Made by a program: the position numbers and the translations under genes
NCBI RefSeq assembly: GCF_001908185.1
Contig: NZ_LGHM01000089.1
Location: 1-43,666, forward strand
Reading direction: 5' to 3'
Length of the DNA: 43,666 nt
Origin: Bradyrhizobium sp. AS23.2
GTDB taxonomy: Bacteria > Pseudomonadota > Alphaproteobacteria > Rhizobiales > Xanthobacteraceae
Notes under the pieces: generated by a model
Told to the model about the DNA's origin: nothing
What the model saw: the letters and a program-made list of their open reading frames with translations, nothing else
Databases searched by the model: none
Shown here: one piece after another, positions 8,700 through 16,748 of the stretch
Position numbering within the stretch: the first letter of the stretch is position 1
How the letters are laid out: the number at the start of each line of letters is the position of its first letter

Positions 8700-9707
8700 T
8701 TAGCCCCTGATAGCGTTGCCGCTCTCGTCGAAGCGGTGAATGCGCGTGGGGTCCGGCACCAGCGACACGCGGTCGCCGGCATGCAGGCTCAATTCACCGA
8801 TGTAGCGCGCGGTCAGCATCCCGAGCGGCCCGGCATCGACATAAAGAAACGTGTCGCTGCCGAGATGCTCAGCGACCGCGATTGTGCCCAGCCAGCCGCC
8901 GGCGCCATCACGCTCGATCTTGATGTGTTCCGGCCGCACGCCGATGGTCGTTGCGCCCTGTTGCTTGGCAGGCTCGCCGGTGACGAAGTTCATCTTGGGC
9001 GAGCCGATGAAGCCGGCGACGAAGAGATTGGCGGGCTTCTCGTAGAGTTCCAGCGGCGAGCCATATTGCTCGATCTTGCCGCCGTTGAGCACGACGATCC
9101 TGTCGGCCATGGTCATGGCCTCAACCTGGTCGTGGGTGACGTAGATCGCGGTGGTGCCGAGCTGTTTCTGGAGTCGCGTCACCTCGATGCGCATCTGCAC
9201 GCGGAGCGCGGCGTCGAGGTTGGACAGTGGCTCGTCGAACAAGAACGCCTTGGGCTCGCGGACGATGGCGCGCCCGATCGCAACGCGCTGGCGCTGGCCT
9301 CCGGAGAGCTCGCGCGGCTTGCGGTCGAGATAGGGCGTGAGGTTCAGCGTCGCGGCAGCAGCCTCGACCTTGCGATTGATCTCGTCCCTGGGCAGGCCCG
9401 CCATCTTCAGGCCGAAGCCGATATTGCCGCGCACGCTCATGTGCGGATAGAGCGCGTAGGACTGGAACACCATCGACAGCCCGCGCTTGGCGGGCGGCGT
9501 GTCGACCACGTTCTTGCCGTCGATCAGGATCTTGCCGCCAGAGACGTCCTCGAGGCCTGCGATCAGCCGCAGCAGCGTGGTCTTGCCGCAGCCTGATGGT
9601 CCGACGAACACCACGAAGGAGCCGTCCGCGATGTCGAGGTCGGCGCCCTTGATGATGTGCACGGGACCGAAGGATTTCTGCACGCCCTGAAGTGTGATCT
9701 GACCCAT
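8700..9707 (-). CDS. Sugar/polyol ABC transporter ATPase (MalK/UgpC/SmoK-type)
   Basis: Energising ATPase of a CUT1-family importer, 335 residues. Walker A GPSGCGKT at 36-43, signature LSGGQRQR at 134-141, Walker B FLFDEP at 155-160, switch region VTHDQVEAMT. The C-terminal part holds the regulatory OB-fold (MOP/TOBE) domain with GVRPEHIKIE. It is slightly shorter than E. coli MalK, as usual for rhizobial SmoK-like ATPases. It follows the second permease by 15 bp and precedes the dehydrogenase by 20 bp, so it belongs to the same transcript. Gene order (binding protein, permease, permease, ATPase, dehydrogenase) is that of the sorbitol/mannitol smoEFGK-smoS type. Confidence 0.95.
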   Translation of the reverse strand: MGQITLQGVQKSFGPVHIIKGADLDIADGSFVVFVGPSGCGKTTLLRLIAGLEDVSGGKILIDGKNVVDTPPAKRGLSMVFQSYALYPHMSVRGNIGFGLKMAGLPRDEINRKVEAAAATLNLTPYLDRKPRELSGGQRQRVAIGRAIVREPKAFLFDEPLSNLDAALRVQMRIEVTRLQKQLGTTAIYVTHDQVEAMTMADRIVVLNGGKIEQYGSPLELYEKPANLFVAGFIGSPKMNFVTGEPAKQQGATTIGVRPEHIKIERDGAGGWLGTIAVAEHLGSDTFLYVDAGPLGMLTARYIGELSLHAGDRVSLVPDPTRIHRFDESGNAIRG

Positions 9708-9722
9708 GATCCGGCAGCCTCT

Positions 9723-10553
9723 CTACTTCACCGCGCCAAAGGTGAGCCCGCGCACGAGCTGCTTCTGGCTGAACCAACCGAGGACGAGAATCGGCGCGAT
9801 CGCGAGCGTCGATGCCGCCGACAATTTTGCCCAGAACAACCCTTCCGGACTCGAATAGGATGCGATGAACACGGTAAGCGGCGCGGCTGCCGAGGTCGAG
9901 AGATTCAACGTCCAGAACGCCTCGTTCCAGGCGAGGATAAGGTTGAGCAGCAGGGTCGACGCAAGGCCCGGGATCGCCATCGGCGTCAGCACATAGACGA
10001 GCTCGCGGCCGACCGTGGCACCGTCCATGCGCGCGGCCTCAAGTATGTCGCGCGGAATCTCCTTGAAATAGGTGAACAGCATCCAGATGACGATCGGCAG
10101 GTTGCCGAGGCACAGGATGAACACGAGGCCGATGCGGGAGTCGAGCAGACCGAAGGTCTTGTAGATGAGGTAGATCGGCACGAGCACGCCGACCGGCGGC
10201 ATCATCTTGGTGGAGAGCATCCAGAGCAGGATGTCCTTGGTGCGCTTGGTCGACGAGAACGCCATGGACCAGGCCGCTGGAATCGCGATCAGGAGGGCGA
10301 TCAGCGTCGAGCCGCCGGCGATGATGATCGAATTCAGCGCGTGATGGATGTAGTCGCTGCGTTCCTGCACCGTCGCGTAGTTCTCGAGGGTCCAGTCGAA
10401 GAACAGGAACGACGGCGGAATGGCAAAGGCCTCGAGTTCGGTCTTGAAGCTTGCCAACACCATCCAGAGGATCGGGAAGAAGATCAGGAAGCCGCACAGC
10501 CACGCCGCGATCGTCGATACCGCCACCCGCCTTGTCGTCGCCATCCGCGCCAT
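9723..10553 (-). CDS. Polyol ABC transporter permease (SmoG/MalG-type)
   Basis: Inner-membrane permease of 276 residues, MalG group. Hydrophobic helices span the sequence; the coupling loop EAARMDGATVGREL (EAA motif) is in the C-terminal half and the sequence ends with VRGLTFGAVK, the usual short tail of MalG-like proteins. ATG at 10551-10553 (MARMATTRR) starts 4 bp after the stop of the other permease; the 35 in-frame codons further upstream overlap that gene and look non-coding. With the MalF-type partner it forms the channel for the sugar alcohol. Confidence 0.93.
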   Translation of the reverse strand: MARMATTRRVAVSTIAAWLCGFLIFFPILWMVLASFKTELEAFAIPPSFLFFDWTLENYATVQERSDYIHHALNSIIIAGGSTLIALLIAIPAAWSMAFSSTKRTKDILLWMLSTKMMPPVGVLVPIYLIYKTFGLLDSRIGLVFILCLGNLPIVIWMLFTYFKEIPRDILEAARMDGATVGRELVYVLTPMAIPGLASTLLLNLILAWNEAFWTLNLSTSAAAPLTVFIASYSSPEGLFWAKLSAASTLAIAPILVLGWFSQKQLVRGLTFGAVK

Positions 10554-10557
10554 GATG

Positions 10558-11430
10558 TCAGGCCTCCAGATTGCGGCCGACGATGCGGACGAGGAAGAAA
10601 GCCACGATGTTGGCGATGACCACAGCAACCAGTCCGCCCGCCGACGCGCTGCCGACATCGAACTGGATCAGTGCCTGCGAATAGATCAGGAAGGCAATGT
10701 TGGTCGTCTGCAGGCCCGGACCGCCGCCGGTGGTGACGTAAATCTCCGCAAAGACCGTGAGCAGGAAGATTGTCTCGATCAGGATCACGACCGTGATCGG
10801 ACGCGCCAGGTGCGGCAGCGTGATGTAGATGAAGGTCGAGAGCGGGCTGGCGCCGTCCATTTCGGCCGCCTCCTTCTGCTCCTCGTCGAGCGACTGCAAC
10901 GCGGTGAGCAGGATCAGGGTTGCGAACGGCAGCCATTGCCAGGCCACGATCAGAATCACCGCGAACAGCGGCGCGTCGTTGAACCAGTCGATCGGCGTCA
11001 GTCCGAACAGCGAGGCGAGCCAGGCAAACAGGCCGGAGACCGGATGCATCAACAGGTTCTTCCAGACCAGCGCGCTCACCGTCGGCATCACGAAGAACGG
11101 CGCGATCACCATCAGCCGCACGAAGTTGCGGCCGACCACGGGCTGGTCGAGCAGCAACGCGAGGGGAACGCCCAGCAGGATCGTCAGCGCCAGCACGGAG
11201 CCGACCAGCACCAGTGTGTTCTGGAGCGAGGCGAGGAAGGCGGGATCGGTGAGGAAGTAGCGGAAGTTTTCCAGCCCGATGAACTCTTCCGAGCCGGGAT
11301 CGAGCAAGCTGTAATGCAGGGTCGAAAAGTAGATCGTCAGCACAAGCGGAACGATCATCCAGATGAACAACAGCCCGACGGCCGGGGTCAGAAGCGACCG
11401 CGCTAGGAACTGCGTCTGCCGGGTTGCCAT
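10558..11430 (-). CDS. Polyol ABC transporter permease (SmoF/MalF-type)
   Basis: Inner-membrane permease of 290 residues, MalF/UgpA group but without the large periplasmic insert of enteric MalF. Six predicted helices; the EAA loop is visible as EAAEMDGASPLSTF. ATG at 11428-11430 is chosen (MATRQTQFLARSLL) because GGAGAAG lies about 5 nt upstream; an in-frame start at 11469 would add 13 residues without support. The first transporter subunit after the binding protein gene, 90 bp downstream of its stop codon. Confidence 0.93.
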   Translation of the reverse strand: MATRQTQFLARSLLTPAVGLLFIWMIVPLVLTIYFSTLHYSLLDPGSEEFIGLENFRYFLTDPAFLASLQNTLVLVGSVLALTILLGVPLALLLDQPVVGRNFVRLMVIAPFFVMPTVSALVWKNLLMHPVSGLFAWLASLFGLTPIDWFNDAPLFAVILIVAWQWLPFATLILLTALQSLDEEQKEAAEMDGASPLSTFIYITLPHLARPITVVILIETIFLLTVFAEIYVTTGGGPGLQTTNIAFLIYSQALIQFDVGSASAGGLVAVVIANIVAFFLVRIVGRNLEA

Positions 11431-11520
11431 CCACGCTTCTCCGCTTGCGGGAAGAAGGCGGCCGTCCATCCAGGGACGATGGATGGCCGCAGGTTTGAGC
11501 TCAGGAAGGAGAGCTCGGGT

Positions 11521-12831
11521 TCACTTGATGTAGCCGGCGCGCTTCATCTCGCGCTCGGTCGAGGATTGCGCGGCGGCGAGCGCCGCATCGACGGAGGTCG
11601 ATCCCGCAAGTGCTGCGGAGAACTGCTGACCGACCTGCGTGCCGATGCCCTGGAATTCGGGGATCGCCGCATATTGCACGCCGACATAGGGCACTGGCTT
11701 CACCGCCGGCTTGTTCGGATCGGCCGCGTCGATCGAGGCCAGCGTCAGCTTCGCGAACGGCGCGACCTTCAGGTAGTCGGGATTCTGGTAGAGCGAAGTC
11801 CGCGTGCCCGGCGGCACGTTGGCCCAACCCTCCTTCGACGCCACGAGCTTGGTGTAGTCCTTGCTCGTTGCCCACGCGATGAACTTCTCGGCCGCTTCCG
11901 TCTTCTTGGAGCCGGCGGGGATCGCAAGGTTCCAGGCCCACAGCCAGTTGGCGTTCTTGCCGAGCCCGGTATTGGGTGCCAGCGCGAAGCCAACCTTGTC
12001 AGCAACCCTGGAGTCTTTCGGATTGGTGACGAAGGACGCCGCGACCGTGGCGTCGATCCACATCGCACACTTGCCGGCGTTGAACAGCGCAAGATTCTCG
12101 TTGAAGCCGTTAGAGCTCGCGCCGGGAGGGCCGGCTTCCTTCATCAGATTGACGTAGGTCGTGAGTGTCGTCTTCCATTCCGGCGTGTTGAACTGCGGCT
12201 CCCACTTCTCGTCGAACCAACGCGCGCCGTAGGAATTGGCCATGGCCGAGAGGAACGCCATGTTCTCGCCCCAGCCGGCCTTGCCGCGGAGGCAGATGCC
12301 GTAGACGCCACCGCTCTTGTCGGTGAGCTTCTTGGCCGCGTCGATGACGAAATCCCAGGTCGGCTTTTCCGGCATCTTCAGGTCGGCCTTCTCGAACAGG
12401 TCGGTGCGATACATCATCATCGAGCTCTCGCCGTAGAACGGCGCGGCATAGAGCTTTCCGTCGACGGAAACCGCGTCCTTGATCTTCGGCAGGAGGTCGG
12501 CGACGTCGTAGTCCGCGCCGAGATTGGCGAGCGGTACCAGCCAGCCCTTCTTGGCCCAAATCGGCACCTCATAGGTGCCGATGGTCAAGACGTCGAACTG
12601 GCCGCCCTTGGTGGCGATGTCGGTGGTGACGCGCTGGCGCAGCACGTTCTCTTCCAGAGTCACCCATTTCACGGTGATATCAGGGTTTTTCTTGGTGAAT
12701 TCGCTCGTCAGTCCCTGCATGCGGATCATGTCGCCATTGTTGACGGTGGCGATCGTCAGGGCGGTTTCGGCCATCGCAGGGACGGCCAGCAGGACAGACG
12801 CGCCGCAGACGGCGCCGAGGATCTTTTTCAC
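11521..12831 (-). CDS. Polyol ABC transporter substrate-binding protein (SmoE-type)
   Basis: Periplasmic binding protein of 436 residues, extracellular solute-binding family 1. A Sec signal peptide is clear: KK at the N-terminus, a hydrophobic core, and AMA-ET as likely cleavage site near residue 21. Start: GTG at 12829-12831 with GGGAGG 5 nt upstream; the frame stays open for 35 more codons but those run through a dyad operator. Family segments such as YGESSMMMYRTDLFEKA and NWLWAWNLAIPAGS resemble sorbitol/mannitol-binding proteins. Leads the operon of two permeases, ATPase, dehydrogenase and two kinases. The dyad at 12861-12885, 30-54 nt upstream, is probably the site where the SorC-type regulator acts. 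Confidence 0.93.
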   Translation of the reverse strand: MKKILGAVCGASVLLAVPAMAETALTIATVNNGDMIRMQGLTSEFTKKNPDITVKWVTLEENVLRQRVTTDIATKGGQFDVLTIGTYEVPIWAKKGWLVPLANLGADYDVADLLPKIKDAVSVDGKLYAAPFYGESSMMMYRTDLFEKADLKMPEKPTWDFVIDAAKKLTDKSGGVYGICLRGKAGWGENMAFLSAMANSYGARWFDEKWEPQFNTPEWKTTLTTYVNLMKEAGPPGASSNGFNENLALFNAGKCAMWIDATVAASFVTNPKDSRVADKVGFALAPNTGLGKNANWLWAWNLAIPAGSKKTEAAEKFIAWATSKDYTKLVASKEGWANVPPGTRTSLYQNPDYLKVAPFAKLTLASIDAADPNKPAVKPVPYVGVQYAAIPEFQGIGTQVGQQFSAALAGSTSVDAALAAAQSSTEREMKRAGYIK

Positions 12832-12860
12832 GGTGACCTCCCTAAGCCCGCGTTTCTGAG

Positions 12861-12885
12861 CATATGCCCACGCGTTGGGCGTATG
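12861..12885 (-). promoter_or_regulatory. Putative SorC-family operator before the polyol binding protein
   Basis: Near-perfect inverted repeat: CATATGCCCA, 5-nt spacer, TGGGCGTATG (9 of 10 arm positions pair). It lies 30-54 nt upstream of the binding protein GTG. A related sequence lies at 14759-14783 before the HAD-regulator pair. On the coding strand the two match in 23 of 32 aligned positions, including shared TGAAC and GCGTGGG blocks. No other gene is near, so the local SorC-type protein is the natural candidate. Confidence 0.7.
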
Positions 12886-12985
12886 TTCAACCCAGGGCAC
12901 TGGCCTTGTCAAGCAGGCGCGCGGGCTTTCCCGCAACTTCTGAGTGCTGCGGTGCGGGAGCGGATGGGGTCTCTGCCATGCCTAC

Positions 12986-13095
12986 GCTGTCATGCCCCGC
13001 GAAAGCGGGGCATCCAGTACTCCGTGGCGTGAGTTGGTTTGCCCCAAGTGGGGCCGCAGCGTACTGGATCATCCGCTTTCGCGGATGATGACAGC
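12986..13095. repeat. REP-like nested palindrome
   Basis: A 110-bp nested inverted repeat. Outer arms GCTGTCAT / ATGACAGC, inner arms ATCCAGTAC / GTACTGGAT, and two internal hairpins, CCCCGC-gaaa-GCGGGG and ATCCGC-tttc-GCGGAT. It lies between the regulator stop (13121) and the operator of the next operon (12885). From memory, elements of this build are dispersed between genes in Bradyrhizobium-type genomes. Here it could terminate the HAD-regulator transcript. The rest of 12886-13120 shows nothing else. Confidence 0.75.
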
Positions 13096-13120
13096 GGCGC
13101 AAATGGCGAGACCGGCCGCC

Positions 13121-14083
13121 CTAGCGCTCCAGGACCGCCCGCGCGGTCGCCTCGTCCGTGATCAAGCCGTTGATCAGGCGCCCGTTCAGCGCAGCCGCGA
13201 TCGCCGGCACCTTGGCTGCACCGACCGCGGCGCCGATCGTCGTGGTCTTGGCCGGCACTTCCGGCGGAATGCTGGTGAGGCGCCTGTTGGTGCCGACCTT
13301 GAGCAGGCGGCCCTTGGCGTCATAGGCCCAGCCGGTGATTTCGCCGATGGCACCCTGCCGCATCATCTCGAACAGTTCGTCGCGAGTGACGAAGCCGTCG
13401 ACATGGACCTGCGCCTTCTGGTCCATCTGGCCGATGCCGACGAGGCGCAAATCGGCCTTGGCCGCAACCGCCTTCACCTTCGCAATCGGCTCGATGCGCA
13501 CCATCTTGTTGCGCTCCTCCTCCGACGACATCAGGAACGGCAACGGCATCGGATAGTGCCGCGCACCGGTGCGGTCCGCGAGCCGGCCGACGGTATCATA
13601 GAAGCTCGCCGAACCGTCGGCCGAGATGTTGCCGACCAGCGAGACGATCTGATGGTTGGGCCGGTCGATCGTCGTGACGCGCTCGACCGCGGCGCGCACT
13701 GCCCGCCCGGTGCCGAGCGCGACAATCACGGGCGTCTCTGAACGGAGCGTCGAGTCGAGAAAATTGGCGCAGCGTTCGGCGATGCCCGCGGTGGCCTGCG
13801 GTGCCGCAGGATCGGCCGGCACCACCTCGCAATGGCGGAGATCAAACCGCTCCTTCAAGCGCGCGGCCAATTCCATGCAGGCGGCGATGGGATGTTCGAG
13901 CCGGAAGGTGATCAGCCGCTCGGCGAGGCACAGCGAGACCAGCCGCTGCGCCGAGGCCCGCGACACCTGGAGCATTTTTGCGATCTCGTCCTGGGTGTGG
14001 CCAGCAATGAAATAGAGCCAGCCGGCCCGCGCGGCATCATCGAGCCTCGATTTTTCGTTCTCGGCGGCCATGGCAGGCGTCAC
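13121..14083 (-). CDS. SorC/DeoR-type sugar-binding transcriptional regulator
   Basis: Regulator of about 320 residues: N-terminal helix-turn-helix (HTQDEIAKMLQVSRASAQRLV, about 29-49) and a C-terminal sugar-phosphate-binding domain of the SorC family (IVALGTGRAVRAAVERV, LVGNISADGS, VGIGQM). SorC proteins sense a phosphorylated sugar and control the adjacent catabolic operon. GTG at 14081-14083 overlaps the stop of the HAD gene (GTGA); an alternative ATG at 14071 (MAAENEK) lies 9 bp after that stop. An AAGGAGG site is too close to the GTG and rather far from the ATG, so the start is not settled. Matching dyads before this gene pair and before the transporter operon suggest autoregulation plus control of uptake. 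Confidence 0.92.
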   Translation of the reverse strand: MTPAMAAENEKSRLDDAARAGWLYFIAGHTQDEIAKMLQVSRASAQRLVSLCLAERLITFRLEHPIAACMELAARLKERFDLRHCEVVPADPAAPQATAGIAERCANFLDSTLRSETPVIVALGTGRAVRAAVERVTTIDRPNHQIVSLVGNISADGSASFYDTVGRLADRTGARHYPMPLPFLMSSEEERNKMVRIEPIAKVKAVAAKADLRLVGIGQMDQKAQVHVDGFVTRDELFEMMRQGAIGEITGWAYDAKGRLLKVGTNRRLTSIPPEVPAKTTTIGAAVGAAKVPAIAAALNGRLINGLITDEATARAVLER

Positions 14084-14745
14084 GCCTCCTTCCAGAAATC
14101 GTTCATATGCGCGAAGACCCGATCGGCTCCGGCGGCGGACAATATAGCGAGACCGTCGCGGGCGCGATAATGGCTGCCGCCGACAAATCCCCAGACGGTC
14201 ATGCCGGCGGCCTTCGCGGCCAGCACGCCGCTGACGCTGTCCTCGATCACAAGTGTGCGCGCAGGTTGCGCGCCCATCTTGCTAGCCGCATAGAGAAAAA
14301 GATCAGGAGCCGGCTTGCCGTGCTTGACCATTTGCGCGGTGTAGATCTGGCCGTCGAAAAGCCCGCGGAGGCCGGTGACGTCGAGGGAGAGTGACACGCG
14401 ATCGATGTCGCTGGACGAAGCCACGCAGAACGGCGCTCGCAATTCAGACATCACGGCGGCGATGCCGGGAATCGGCTGGAGTGAGCCCTCGAAGGTCTTA
14501 AGGACGTGCGACTTCAAGCGCGGCAGAAAGCCGTCCGGCACGGCCTGTCCGAGATCACGATAATGCTGCTCGATTGCCTTCGTGCTGCGTCCGAGAAACA
14601 GCTCGAGCGCCTGCTCCGCGCTGAGCACGATGCCGAATTCCGCCAGCACCTCGGACAGGCACCGGCAACTCAACAGCTCGCTGTCGACGAGCACGCCGTC
14701 GCAGTCAAAGATGATCAGATCGGGTTTTGACCGGCCCTGGTCCAT
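14080..14745 (-). CDS. HAD-family hydrolase (sugar-phosphate phosphatase type)
   Basis: HAD phosphatase of 221 residues, beta-phosphoglucomutase/GS1-like subgroup. Catalytic DxD is FDCDGVLVDSE with Asp14 (nucleophile) and Asp16; motif II SSSD, motif III Lys in KHGKPAPD, motif IV VIEDSVSG. The cap is the helical insert after motif I. Such enzymes are common in rhizobial polyol operons, where they may remove toxic or surplus sugar phosphates. The ATG lies 13 nt from the dyad at 14759-14783, so the gene is probably directly controlled by the SorC-type regulator, which it overlaps by 4 nt. Confidence 0.92.
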   Translation of the reverse strand: MDQGRSKPDLIIFDCDGVLVDSELLSCRCLSEVLAEFGIVLSAEQALELFLGRSTKAIEQHYRDLGQAVPDGFLPRLKSHVLKTFEGSLQPIPGIAAVMSELRAPFCVASSSDIDRVSLSLDVTGLRGLFDGQIYTAQMVKHGKPAPDLFLYAASKMGAQPARTLVIEDSVSGVLAAKAAGMTVWGFVGGSHYRARDGLAILSAAGADRVFAHMNDFWKEA

Positions 14746-14758
14746 CCAACCATTCGAT

Positions 14759-14783
14759 CATATACCCACGCCATGAGCAATAG
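14759..14783 (-). promoter_or_regulatory. Putative SorC-family operator before the HAD-regulator pair
   Basis: CATATACCCA, 5-nt spacer, TGAGCAATAG, followed by TTCACG. The left half matches the site at 12861-12885 closely (9 of 10), the right half only partly, so this looks like a weaker copy. It ends 13 nt before the HAD start codon, where bound protein would block initiation, consistent with autoregulation. Confidence 0.55.
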
Positions 14784-14819
14784 TTCACGTTGGAATATGG
14801 CACGGCGGGTCTGCCTGCA

Positions 14820-16739
14820 TCAATGAGCCACCTGCCGATAGATCGCCGGCAGAGCCGCGGGCAACCGGCGGACATTGCCGACGATCGCGTAGCCGCTGCG
14901 CCCGAACAGCGTCGGAAAGTAGGATTGCGCCGTCGCATCGACCGTCACGCCGAAGACCGCGATGCCGAGCCGGCGCGCCTCCTGCACGGATTTGCGGGTG
15001 TCCTCGACCGCAAAGCGTCCTTCGTAATGATCGACATCGTTCGGCTTGCCGTCGGTGAGAACGAGCAGCAGCTTCTTGCGCTGCGGCTGGCGCGCGAGTC
15101 CGGCCGAGGCGTGGCGCACCGCCGTACCGATCCGCGTGTAGTAGCCCGGCTTGAGTGCGCCGATGCGGCGCTCCACCGCGCCGCTCATGGGCTCGCCGAA
15201 CGCCTTGACGGTCTCGAGCCGCACCCAGGAGCGCCGGCGCGAGGTGAAGGTCAGGATGCTGTGGTGATCGCCGCAGGCCGAAAGCCCATGGGCGAGCACG
15301 AGCAGCGCCTCCTTCTCGACGTCGAGCACCCGATAGCCGTCGACCCAGGCATCGGTCGAGAGCGAGACGTCGACGAGCAGGGTTACGGCAAGATCATGGC
15401 CTTGCGGCCGCATGGCCAGGTGGACGCGATCGAGACCGCCCCCATTGCCGCCGGCACGGAGATCGCACCGCGCGCGCACGAGCGCGTCGAGGTCGAGGTC
15501 GTGCCCGTCGGCCTGGGCGCGCATCAATTCGTGACGCGGCCGCAAGGCCTCGAAACGGCGGCGCACCTGGCGGATGTGCCGGCGCATGGTTTCGTCGGGT
15601 GTCCAACTCTCGCCAGTCTCGGAAGCTGCAGCGGCGAGCACGCGGCAATGATCGGGCAGATAGGAGCTGCTGCGATAATCCCACTCGGGATAAGTCACGT
15701 CCGCATTCAATCGCGATGCATCGAGGGCTTCCGGCGGCAGGTCGAGATCGAATTTGAGCCGGCTCGCGGGTTTTCCGCTGCGGCGGCTGAGCGTGATCTC
15801 CTCGAGATCGTCGGCAGCCTTCTGCGCGTCCTCATCCTCGCTGTCGTCGGCCGGACGGTCGACATTGACCATCTCGGCCATTGCGAGGATCTTTTCGAAG
15901 CGGTTGAGCACGAAGGGATCGCGGCGATTGGTACCGTCTTCGCGCTTGCGGACGGCGAAACGCCTGCGATCGTCTGACGGTGCCGGCGCCGCGGCGGGCG
16001 CGCACTCGTCGTCCCCCTTGTGTGCGGGCGAGAGCTCGCGTGTCCAGCAATCGCCCCAGAGCGGGCACGGCAGGACCGAACGATAGCCGGGCGGCGCCTT
16101 GTCCGGCAGCGGCCCGGTCCCCATCATCGCCGGCCACAGCTCGCCCGCAGGCGGTGTATCGGCGCCGAGCAGAGTGAGCACGATCTGCTCCATGTCCTGC
16201 TCGATGCGCGGCAACGGGCGGTGCGGCCGCGCCATGGCCGTTGCCGCCGCCAGTCGGGCGTAGCCTTCGGCAAGGCCCGGACATTCCGTCAGCACGAGGA
16301 CAGCGATCTCGCTGACCCGCCGCAGCATCAGGAGATCGCGCCGCAGCGGATCGATCTCCTCGATGGCATCGACCGGCGCAAATGCGAACCACGCGGCCAA
16401 CCACCGATACAGCGCTACGTTGAGCTCGCGGTCGGCAAAGATCGCGATGCTGTCGGGCAGGAAGATGGTCGCGGCATCGCGGCCCGGCTGCTCGAGGCGC
16501 TCATCGCCGAGCCCGATCCGCTGCCGCCATCCAAGCCGGTGACCCGACCGGCGCGCGCCGACGCTCGCGATCTGAACGCCGGTCTCGCCGCCGAGCGCGC
16601 GAAACATGATCGCGATCCGGCTGCGAACCTCGGCAAGCGACACCGCGTGTTCGGCATGGACCGGATAGCTCGCAGTGCCGCCGACCAGACGATGCCAGGC
16701 ACGGCCGACAGTTTCTTCAAGCTCGAGGAAGTCGAGCAT
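14820..16739 (-). CDS. norD: Nitric oxide reductase activation protein NorD
   Basis: Cytoplasmic accessory protein of 639 residues with a C-terminal von Willebrand A domain. The metal-binding MIDAS motif is DVSLSTDAW at about 457-465, with a later DGKPND near 563. The central part is acidic (DDSEDEDAQKAADDLEE) and probably disordered. NorD works with the AAA+ protein NorQ to activate the NorBC complex, probably by aiding insertion of the non-haem iron. Start ATG at 16737-16739 with AGGAGG 4 nt upstream; a TTG one codon earlier is possible. Last gene of the nor operon, 9 bp after norQ. Confidence 0.95.
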   Translation of the reverse strand: MLDFLELEETVGRAWHRLVGGTASYPVHAEHAVSLAEVRSRIAIMFRALGGETGVQIASVGARRSGHRLGWRQRIGLGDERLEQPGRDAATIFLPDSIAIFADRELNVALYRWLAAWFAFAPVDAIEEIDPLRRDLLMLRRVSEIAVLVLTECPGLAEGYARLAAATAMARPHRPLPRIEQDMEQIVLTLLGADTPPAGELWPAMMGTGPLPDKAPPGYRSVLPCPLWGDCWTRELSPAHKGDDECAPAAAPAPSDDRRRFAVRKREDGTNRRDPFVLNRFEKILAMAEMVNVDRPADDSEDEDAQKAADDLEEITLSRRSGKPASRLKFDLDLPPEALDASRLNADVTYPEWDYRSSSYLPDHCRVLAAAASETGESWTPDETMRRHIRQVRRRFEALRPRHELMRAQADGHDLDLDALVRARCDLRAGGNGGGLDRVHLAMRPQGHDLAVTLLVDVSLSTDAWVDGYRVLDVEKEALLVLAHGLSACGDHHSILTFTSRRRSWVRLETVKAFGEPMSGAVERRIGALKPGYYTRIGTAVRHASAGLARQPQRKKLLLVLTDGKPNDVDHYEGRFAVEDTRKSVQEARRLGIAVFGVTVDATAQSYFPTLFGRSGYAIVGNVRRLPAALPAIYRQVAH

Positions 16740-16748
16740 CAAGCCTCC

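Noticed and set aside
11479..13032. Long plus-strand open frame (over 500 codons) opposite the polyol binding protein
   Set aside because: Antisense shadow of a high-GC gene: Arg/His/Asp-rich, no domain, while the minus strand encodes a complete binding protein with signal peptide.
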